Shown: in pieces, positions 1 through 4,349 of the stretch
Layout: every line of letters begins with the position of its first letter
Numbering within the stretch: the first letter of the stretch is position 1
Assembly: GCA_947166205.1 (NCBI GenBank)
Contig: CAMVDI010000094.1
Location: 1-6,957 of the forward strand
Source of the DNA: an uncultured Clostridia bacterium
GTDB lineage: Bacteria > Bacillota_A > Clostridia > Christensenellales > Aristaeellaceae
Length of the DNA: 6,957 bases
Reading direction: 5' to 3'
Translations under genes and position numbers: made by a program
The notes under the pieces: model-generated
What the model saw: only the letters and a program-made list of their open reading frames with translations
What the model was told of the DNA's origin: nothing
Databases searched by the model: none

Positions 1-20
1 GGGCCCCTGATTCCGAAAGA

Positions 21-28
21 AGGGGAGG
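21..28 (+). promoter_or_regulatory. Ribosome binding site supporting a GTG start
   Basis: The purine-rich AGGGGAGG lies 4 nt before the GTG at 33 and pairs well with the anti-Shine-Dalgarno. No ATG lies at a suitable distance, and the GTG opens directly into a basic n-region followed by a hydrophobic core, so the GTG start is preferred. The first 20 nt of the window are too short to judge for a promoter. Confidence 0.7.
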
Positions 29-32
29 TGGA

Positions 33-644
33 GTGGTAAGGAAAAAGATTACGGTCTGGATTCTGGCCCTTTCTCTGGCCCTGGCGGGAGCCGCCTGCGC
101 GGAGGACGCTTCCCTTCCGGAAACCCTGTCCGCGCTGGACTGGACCTTTTCCAGCGGCGTCGGCGCCTGGTCCACGGATCTGCGGATTCAGGCGGACGGT
201 TCCTTCAGCGGAAGCTATCACGACAGCGAAATGGGCGACGACGGGGAGGCCTATCCGGACGGAACGGTCTACCAGTGTGTCTTTTCCGGGCATCTGACGA
301 TCGGGGAGCAGACCGGGGAGAAAACCTGGAAGGTGCTCGTGGATCAGTTGGTCCGGGATGAAAGCCAGCCGGAAGAATTCATTCAGGACGGGATCCGCTA
401 TATCCGGTCCGAGCCCTACGGTCTCAGCGAGGGCGACGAGATGGTGCTTTACGCCCCCGGCGCGGATCTGAGCGCCCTGAGCGAGGAAATGCAGTTCTGG
501 GCCCACGCCTGGACGGGGGATGACAGCGCCGATGAGCTGGAAACCTGGTTCCTGACCAGTGAGCTGAACCAGAGCGGCTTCGTGGGCTGCGAGCGCCTGC
601 CGGAGGATTCCGGCACCGTTTCCCCGGAGGAAGCGGCTCCGTAA
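33..644 (+). CDS. Small exported protein of unknown function
   Basis: A complete 203-aa protein. Residues 1-23 form a signal peptide: basic VRKK, a Leu/Ala-rich core, and a likely signal peptidase I site after ACA (residues 21-23). Cys22 sits in GAAC, a poor lipobox because the -3 residue is Gly, so secretion is more likely than lipidation, though not certain. The mature part is acidic. Residues 41-92 carry a distinctive block (SGVGAWSTDL, then DGSFSGSYHDSEMG, then GTVYQC and FSGHLTI) that I recall from unnamed secreted proteins of Clostridia, where it looks like a small beta-rich domain. No catalytic motif is visible. The protein is probably extracellular or bound to the cell surface. It converges on the SprT-like gene, with only 45 nt between the stops and no clear terminator there. 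No function is assigned. Confidence 0.85.
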   Translation: MVRKKITVWILALSLALAGAACAEDASLPETLSALDWTFSSGVGAWSTDLRIQADGSFSGSYHDSEMGDDGEAYPDGTVYQCVFSGHLTIGEQTGEKTWKVLVDQLVRDESQPEEFIQDGIRYIRSEPYGLSEGDEMVLYAPGADLSALSEEMQFWAHAWTGDDSADELETWFLTSELNQSGFVGCERLPEDSGTVSPEEAAP

Positions 645-689
645 CATCCGGATCCGGAGAGCCGCGGGGCGGTTGGAGCCGGGGCGGGC

Positions 690-1220
690 TTATTCCCGCA
701 CATACAGTTCCAGCCCCGCGGCGCCGCACCGGCCGCACCGGATCCTGCTTCCCATGCCCCGCCGCATCATCCGGACATATTTTCCCTCCCGGAGATACCA
801 GCTGTCCGCGCCGCATGCCGGGCAGTGGATCCGGAACCGGGCCTGGTCCTGCCATTCCTGCTCCTGGGTCTCCGTCATGCCGGTCCGGCTCCGGGGCGCG
901 CACCCGATCCTCCGGCAGATGCTTTTCCAGACCAGGTCGTGCTGATGCCGCTCGTTCGGATAAAGCTTGTACGCGGCCATATGCGCGTATTCATGCCGGA
1001 TCGTGTCATAGAACTGATCCCGGTCCTCCAGCACGGAGGCGGAGATGCTGATCCGGGCCGGAAGCCCGGAGGCCCCCCGGGCGCCGCTTCCCGGCGTCCG
1101 GAAGCAGCCCAGCTGTCTGACGCTGCTCCGGGAGATGCGGATTTCCACATCCGAGGAATCAATTCCCATGATCCGGTCCAGCCTGTCATACTCCGCCCGG
1201 ATATCCTGAATCGTATACAT
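690..1220 (-). CDS. SprT-like zinc metalloprotease with C-terminal zinc ribbon
   Basis: A 176-aa cytoplasmic protein with no signal peptide. HEYAH at residues 76-80 is a HExxH zinc-protease motif: His76 and His80 bind zinc and Glu77 is the catalytic base. His94 in HDLVWK fits the third ligand, in the H-x-x-x-W arrangement seen in SprT/Spartan proteins. A zinc ribbon follows, with CPAC at 133-136 and CGRC at 162-165. Size and order match the bacterial SprT-like family. Relatives in eukaryotes (Spartan) degrade DNA-protein crosslinks; the role of bacterial members is less settled, so a DNA-associated role is inference. The reading frame extends 11 codons further upstream, but the ATG at 1220 has AAAGGAG 8 nt before it and is the better start. 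The gene lies downstream of the STAS-kinase gene on the same strand, beyond a hairpin terminator. Confidence 0.85.
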   Translation of the reverse strand: MYTIQDIRAEYDRLDRIMGIDSSDVEIRISRSSVRQLGCFRTPGSGARGASGLPARISISASVLEDRDQFYDTIRHEYAHMAAYKLYPNERHQHDLVWKSICRRIGCAPRSRTGMTETQEQEWQDQARFRIHCPACGADSWYLREGKYVRMMRRGMGSRIRCGRCGAAGLELYVRE

Positions 1221-1228
1221 TGGTCGGT

Positions 1229-1235
1229 CTCCTTT
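1229..1235 (-). promoter_or_regulatory. Ribosome binding site that decides the SprT-like start
   Basis: Read on the minus strand this is AAAGGAG, 8 nt before the ATG at 1218-1220. It lies inside the longer open frame that begins at 1253, which argues that the longer start is not used. Confidence 0.75.
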
Positions 1236-1262
1236 CCGCCGTCCTTCAGGCATAAAACGCAG

Positions 1263-1301
1263 CGGCGCAACCCGGTTACGTGAACGGGCTGCGCCGTTTT
1301 T
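1263..1301. terminator. Hairpin terminator, possibly bidirectional
   Basis: Arms 1263-1274 and 1285-1296 pair as 7 bp (CGGCGCA with TGCGCCG), one mismatch, then 4 bp (CCCG with CGGG), around a 10-nt loop. On the + strand the stem is followed at once by five T (1297-1301). On the minus strand, the direction of both flanking genes, a GCGTTTTATG stretch follows about 5 nt after the stem, so it can plausibly end the STAS-kinase transcript. It sits only about 40 nt before the SprT-like start. I see no clear promoter in the rest of the 1221-1352 gap. Confidence 0.6.
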
Positions 1302-1352
1302 CCGCTTTTCCGTCCCGGATCCCGCCGCTCCGCCCCCGAAGGCAGTCCGTAT

Positions 1353-2546
1353 TCAGATGCGCAGATCGGTCACCCGGCCCAGCAGCCTCTCCATCCGCTC
1401 CAGCGTACGGCGGATCCGCGTTTCCGTAAGCTCCGGCCTTTGCAGCGGGAGAATCTTCAGCAGATACAGGAAGCGCACGCTGCCCAGCAGCTCGATCCGC
1501 TCCTGGGCCTGCCGGATTTCCTCCCCGCTCCGGCCCTCCAGGCAGAGGGCCAGGGTTTGCCGGTAGATCCGCTCACTGGTCTCCTGATCAATCCCCATGA
1601 AGGCCATCGAGTTCTCCGGGTCGTCCTCGCTGAAGGCCCGGTAGGCGATCCACAGCGCGGCAAACTCAAAAACCGGGTTCCCCGTGCTCAGGGTTTCCAT
1701 ATCGATCAGCAGGGGCTCGTCCCCGGACAGCATGACGTTCTTCATCTGGATATCCCCGTGGACGGCGTGGCAGTCCGGGGGCAGGGCCTCCAGCAGCTCC
1801 CGCATGCCCCCGCGCACCCTTTCGGGCACCATCTCCGCGATCTCCGGCAGATAGCCGAGATAGACATCCCGCGTCTCCGGCACCTCCCCCGGGGCCATTT
1901 CCACGCCGTGCACCGTATTCAGCAGCTCCGCGTACATGCGGATGATTTCATCCAGGCGCCCGGGGCTCCGGATAATCAGCTCGTTGAAATTGTCCGCCTT
2001 GACCATTTCAAAAACCGCGCCGTATTTTTCGCCCACCCGCACCACGTCATAGGGAATCGCCGTGGGAATGCCCCGGACCAGGGCCTGCTTGGCCCGCTTC
2101 TGCTCCCTTTCGATCATGGGCAGGCAGTCCGGAATTCCGTATACCTTGACCACGGTGTCCTCGTCCAGGACGTACACCGTTCCCACAGCGCCCCGGCCCA
2201 GGATCCGGCAGCCCTCGACGCTGATTTCCCGCAGGGATTTGCGCACGTCCATGATCTCGGTGAATCCGGTGAGGGAGAAGATCTCGTAGATCTGGGGAGG
2301 CGTATTGCGGACCGTCAGGCGCCGGCCGGTCCTTTTCCCCAGGGACAGCAGCAGCCGCAGCCCCGCGCTGGAAAGATAGGTCATCTCCCCCGCGTCCAGC
2401 ACCCAGGGCAGGGATTCCACCGGCTGTACGGCGGCCCGGATCATTTCCTCCGCCCCGGCGGCGTTGGAGGAGTCGATCCTTCCGGCCATACAGATGACCG
2501 GGGTTCCGCCTTCCGTGATGGTTCTGACAGAGAATTGCTGATCCAT
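1353..2546 (-). CDS. STAS domain fused to an APH-like phosphotransferase/kinase
   Basis: A 397-aa cytoplasmic two-domain protein. Residues 1-107 are a STAS domain of the anti-sigma-factor-antagonist type: a GRIDSSNA strand turn, then LDAGEMTYLSSAGLRLL (50-66), where Ser59/Ser60 sit at the position phosphorylated in SpoIIAA-like proteins. Residues 110-397 are an aminoglycoside-phosphotransferase/choline-kinase-like fold: Gly-rich loop GRGAVGTVY (117-125), VVKVY with Lys134, Glu147 as its likely salt-bridge partner, catalytic loop HGDIQMKN (263-270, Asp265 and Asn270), and metal-binding LIDME (Asp282). The kinase half resembles TIGR02172, a family described from Fibrobacter and also seen in Clostridia. 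The substrate is unknown, and resistance to aminoglycosides should not be assumed. The ATG at 2546 has GGGAGG 5 nt before it; the longer open frame runs back into the divergent gene and is rejected. Confidence 0.85.
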   Translation of the reverse strand: MDQQFSVRTITEGGTPVICMAGRIDSSNAAGAEEMIRAAVQPVESLPWVLDAGEMTYLSSAGLRLLLSLGKRTGRRLTVRNTPPQIYEIFSLTGFTEIMDVRKSLREISVEGCRILGRGAVGTVYVLDEDTVVKVYGIPDCLPMIEREQKRAKQALVRGIPTAIPYDVVRVGEKYGAVFEMVKADNFNELIIRSPGRLDEIIRMYAELLNTVHGVEMAPGEVPETRDVYLGYLPEIAEMVPERVRGGMRELLEALPPDCHAVHGDIQMKNVMLSGDEPLLIDMETLSTGNPVFEFAALWIAYRAFSEDDPENSMAFMGIDQETSERIYRQTLALCLEGRSGEEIRQAQERIELLGSVRFLYLLKILPLQRPELTETRIRRTLERMERLLGRVTDLRI

Positions 2547-2638
2547 TTTTTCCTCCCCCGCTGCCGCGCGTTCCCGCTGTTTTCTTCTTTTTTCTTCATC
2601 AGAGTGTCCGGGCCGGATTTCTCTTTCCTGTTGAGGCA

Positions 2639-2669
2639 AGTGTAGCAGGATCTGTCCAATAAATGTCCA
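2639..2669 (-). promoter_or_regulatory. Possible promoter of the STAS-kinase gene
   Basis: On the minus strand, TGGACA (2664-2669) matches the -35 consensus at 5 of 6 bases, and TACACT (2639-2644) preceded by TGC makes an extended -10. The spacer is 19 nt, longer than ideal, so this is a weak prediction. It would give a leader of roughly 85 nt before the ATG at 2546. TGTCCA also occurs twice on the + strand here (2653-2658 and 2664-2669). Confidence 0.25.
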
Positions 2670-2701
2670 GTTTTTCCCCGGCCCCGCCGCCGGAACCGGG
2701 G

Positions 2702-2717
2702 CGGACCGCCCGGTCCG
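2702..2717. repeat. GC-rich inverted repeat between divergent promoters
   Basis: CGGACCG at 2702-2708 and CGGTCCG at 2711-2717 are exact inverted copies two bases apart. There is no T-run beside it, so it is not a terminator. Its place between two divergent transcription units could suit a regulator-binding site, but GC-rich DNA makes such palindromes common and this is only a description. Confidence 0.3.
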
Positions 2718-2754
2718 GATACTCCCGGAGGGTCCCGCAAAGTGATACGAAAAA

Positions 2755-2807
2755 GTGAAGAAATTGTAAAAAAAATTTTTCAAAGGAATTGCGCACTGTG
2801 AAGAAAT
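2755..2807. repeat. Direct repeat GTGAAGAAAT flanking the promoter
   Basis: The 10-mer GTGAAGAAAT occurs at 2755-2764 and 2798-2807, 43 bp apart, close to four helical turns. The second copy lies within the -35/-10 spacer of the SH3-gene promoter; the first is just upstream of an A/T tract (2768-2780). This arrangement would suit an operator pair, but may be chance in an A-rich stretch. Confidence 0.4.
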
Positions 2808-2817
2808 CGGATATAAT
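2789..2817 (+). promoter_or_regulatory. Sigma-A-type promoter for the SH3 gene and lipoprotein gene
   Basis: A perfect -10 box TATAAT (2812-2817) lies exactly 17 nt after TTGCGC (2789-2794), a partial -35 with the conserved TTG. An A/T tract at 2768-2780 immediately upstream could act as an UP element and stands out in this GC-rich DNA. Transcription would start near 2824, giving a leader of about 95 nt before the ATG at 2920. Confidence 0.75.
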
Positions 2818-2844
2818 GCCATCAGTCCGGCGTGTTCCGAAAAG

Positions 2845-2877
2845 GTTCCCGATCTGCCGGTGCGGCTTGACGGGAAC
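2845..2877 (+). promoter_or_regulatory. Two-tier stem-loop in the 5' leader
   Basis: GTTCCCG (2845-2851) pairs perfectly with CGGGAAC (2871-2877). Inside, GCCG (2856-2859) pairs with CGGC (2863-2866) around a GTG triloop, leaving a symmetric 4x4 internal loop. No T-run follows, and the structure ends about 28 nt before the ribosome site. It looks like an mRNA-stabilising or regulatory leader element; I do not recognise it as a known riboswitch. Confidence 0.45.
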
Positions 2878-2919
2878 GGACAAGAATGATTCTGGCAGAA
2901 AAAAAAGGAGGTTTCTTTG

Positions 2920-3507
2920 ATGAGCAAGAAAGTGCTTTCCCTGATCCTCGCCCTGGCAGTCGTCTTGACGATGTTCGTGCTGCCCGCAGCCGCGTCCGCC
3001 GGCACCGTCGGCTACTACGCGGTGTACTCCCATTGCCCGAACGGCAAGCCCCTGAACGTGCGCAGCGGCCCCGGCAAGGATTTCCCCGTGATCGACAAGG
3101 TCCCCTACGGCGGTGTGATCTACGTGGTCTATCCCGCTGTGGACGGATGGCTGCCGCTGAATGACGTGGGCTATGTGCAGGCTTCCCTGACCAGCCAGAC
3201 CTATCCCGGCCCCTATGTCGCTCCGGATCCCAGCAAGAAGACCACTGAGCCCGCTGCCGACTACAACGCCCTGTTCCAGAGCGCCAAGGCCGTTGCCACC
3301 CCCTACCTGGTCACCCTGAAGGCCACCGCGAACAGCAAGGGCGTCGCCAATGTGCGCTGGGCGCCCAGCAAGAAGGCCACCCTGCTGAAGGCCTATGATC
3401 CCGGCACCCAGGTCCTTGTGCTGGCCGAAGTGGGAAAGAACTGGCTGCAGGTGCAGGATCCGATCACGAACGCGGTCGGTTTCGTGAATACCGCGTATGT
3501 GGATTAA
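2920..3507 (+). CDS. Secreted protein with two bacterial SH3 domains
   Basis: A complete 195-aa protein. Residues 1-27 are a signal peptide with a signal peptidase I site after ASA. The mature protein has two SH3b-like domains. The first spans about 35-90, with the hallmark LNVRSGPG (45-52), Trp77 and GYV (84-86). A Pro/Lys/Thr-rich linker follows (about 91-125). The second spans about 128-194, with the degenerate hallmark ANVRWAPS (143-150), Trp175 and GFV (187-189). Bacterial SH3 domains usually bind peptidoglycan or wall components; no catalytic domain is attached, so a wall-associated binding or adaptor role is inferred. The ATG at 2920 has AAAGGAGG ending 8 nt upstream; the TTG one codon earlier is less likely. 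It is the first gene after a strong promoter and is probably co-transcribed with the lipoprotein gene 145 nt downstream. Confidence 0.9.
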   Translation: MSKKVLSLILALAVVLTMFVLPAAASAGTVGYYAVYSHCPNGKPLNVRSGPGKDFPVIDKVPYGGVIYVVYPAVDGWLPLNDVGYVQASLTSQTYPGPYVAPDPSKKTTEPAADYNALFQSAKAVATPYLVTLKATANSKGVANVRWAPSKKATLLKAYDPGTQVLVLAEVGKNWLQVQDPITNAVGFVNTAYVD

Positions 3508-3536
3508 GAAATCCGGAAGATCATGATGCTGTCTGA

Positions 3537-3571
3537 TTCCGCTGCCCGCCGCGGCGCGGCGGGAAGCGGAA
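3537..3571 (+). other. Strong intergenic stem-loop without a T-run
   Basis: TTCCGCT (3537-3543) pairs with AGCGGAA (3565-3571), then after one G/A mismatch CCCGCCG (3545-3551) pairs with CGGCGGG (3557-3563) around a 5-nt loop. The stem is very stable but the following bases (AGTGAGAAGG) hold no U-tract, so it is unlikely to be a classic intrinsic terminator. It may protect the upstream SH3 message or mark a processing point. Confidence 0.5.
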
Positions 3572-3587
3572 AGTGAGAAGGTTCTGC

Positions 3588-3616
3588 CCGGCCTTCCGCG
3601 ATGCGGAGCGGGCCGG
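3588..3616 (+). other. Second intergenic stem-loop
   Basis: CCGGCC (3588-3593) pairs with GGCCGG (3611-3616), and inside it TCCGC (3595-3599) pairs with GCGGA (3603-3607) around a GAT triloop. It lies 16 nt after the previous hairpin and 21 nt before the AGGAGG site of the lipoprotein gene. I see no promoter in the 3508-3652 gap. Confidence 0.4.
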
Positions 3617-3652
3617 AGCCCACAGAGTGTTTTCGTGAGGAGGAAAACAGAT

Positions 3653-4207
3653 ATGAAGAAAATCGTTGCGTTGTTCCTGAGCCTGATGATGCTGGCCGGC
3701 TGCGCCGCTCTGGCGGAGACCGCTGAGAAGGAAACGCTGACCATGCAGGGCGCCTTTGATATCAAGTATTCCAAGTTGCCGGACTACTACACGATGGATG
3801 TGAAAACCGACACCGAGATGGAATTCACCGCCCGGATCCATTCCGAGGACGCCTCCAAGCCCACGTTGGATCTGATCGTGTGCTTCAACGATGAGTGGTA
3901 CGGCGTTGACTCCCTGGCCCAGGCCACGGAGGAAGACATCCAGGCTGTTCAGCAGGATTTCTATGATGTCATGGAGCTGGACGAAGGCGACCTGACCTTC
4001 ACCGACGGCCAGACCGGTCTGGGCACGCCCCTGATGATCGTCAAGGAAAAAGAAGGCGCCTTCGCGGCTGTGTACAGCATCTATCTGAGCCATGAGATCG
4101 AAGTGGACATCTTCCCCCACGATGAAGGCGGCACCGTCACCGACGCGGATGTGGACGCTGTGATCGCGTTCCTGACGGACGTGGAATTCGTTCCGGTGGA
4201 AAAGTAA
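3653..4207 (+). CDS. Small acidic lipoprotein of unknown function
   Basis: A complete 184-aa protein. The signal peptide ends in LAGC (residues 14-17), a canonical lipobox, so Cys17 is probably lipidated and the protein anchored to the outer face of the membrane; an alternative signal peptidase I site (ALA, 19-21) exists. The mature part is strongly acidic and mixes beta-type stretches (MEFTARI, TLDLIVCFND, TPLMIVKEKE, AVYSIYLSHEIEVDIF) with a C-terminal helix-like segment that starts TVTDADVDAVIAFL. I do not recognise a named family. The ATG at 3653 has AGGAGG at 3638-3643, 9 nt upstream; a GTG at 3635 lies before that site and is not favoured. It follows the SH3 gene with no visible promoter of its own and is followed by two hairpins, the second a strong terminator. 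Confidence 0.85.
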   Translation: MKKIVALFLSLMMLAGCAALAETAEKETLTMQGAFDIKYSKLPDYYTMDVKTDTEMEFTARIHSEDASKPTLDLIVCFNDEWYGVDSLAQATEEDIQAVQQDFYDVMELDEGDLTFTDGQTGLGTPLMIVKEKEGAFAAVYSIYLSHEIEVDIFPHDEGGTVTDADVDAVIAFLTDVEFVPVEK

Positions 4208-4225
4208 TCCGAAACGGCTGATGAA

Positions 4226-4262
4226 CTGCCGGAGGCTCCCGCCCTTGGGTGCCCTCCGGCAG
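4226..4262 (+). other. Stem-loop after the lipoprotein gene
   Basis: CTGCCGGAGG (4226-4235) pairs perfectly with CCTCCGGCAG (4253-4262), enclosing a 17-nt loop. It lies 18 nt past the stop codon and 14 nt before the main terminator hairpin. It has no T-run of its own and may be a 3'-end stabiliser or an auxiliary part of the terminator. Confidence 0.45.
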
Positions 4263-4276
4263 GCATCCCGGTTTTC

Positions 4277-4325
4277 ACGGAAAAGGAGCGGCCCGGCGGG
4301 CCGCTCCTTTTCCGTATCCTTTTTT
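4277..4325. terminator. Strong terminator between convergent genes, probably bidirectional
   Basis: The 18-nt arms 4277-4294 and 4298-4315 are perfectly complementary around a GGC triloop. On the + strand TATCC and then six T (4320-4325) follow, ending the SH3/lipoprotein transcript. The arms contain AAAAGG/CCTTTT, so on the minus strand the hairpin also ends in a U-rich arm about 35 nt past the helicase stop codon and can serve that gene as well. Confidence 0.85.
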
Positions 4326-4349
4326 CCCGGCGGAATGCGGGAGGACAGT

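Noticed and set aside
647..658. A 12-bp perfect palindrome (TCCGGATCCGGA) between the first two convergent genes
   Set aside because: It has no loop and no T-run, so it is not a terminator. It is too short to call a site in GC-rich DNA.
1353..2546. The kinase as an aminoglycoside-resistance gene
   Set aside because: Only the general phosphotransferase fold motifs are seen; the N-terminal STAS domain and the resemblance to TIGR02172 point to another, unknown substrate.
1440..2645. A 401-codon open frame on the + strand opposite the STAS-kinase gene
   Set aside because: The translation shows Gln/His/Pro/Arg-rich shadow composition and no signal or motif; the minus strand encodes clear STAS and kinase motifs.
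2547..3005. N-terminal extension of the STAS-kinase frame to 3005
   Set aside because: It would overlap the divergent SH3 gene and its promoter, the extra 153 residues look non-coding, and a strong ribosome site precedes the ATG at 2546.
2886..3164. A small frame starting with ATG at 2886 in the SH3-gene leader
   Set aside because: No ribosome site precedes it, and it overlaps the SH3 gene out of frame with an Arg-rich shadow translation.
2599..3774. A 391-codon minus-strand frame across the SH3 gene
   Set aside because: It covers promoter, leader and the SH3 coding region on the opposite strand, with no recognisable domain; the + strand has promoter, ribosome site, signal peptide and SH3 hallmarks.
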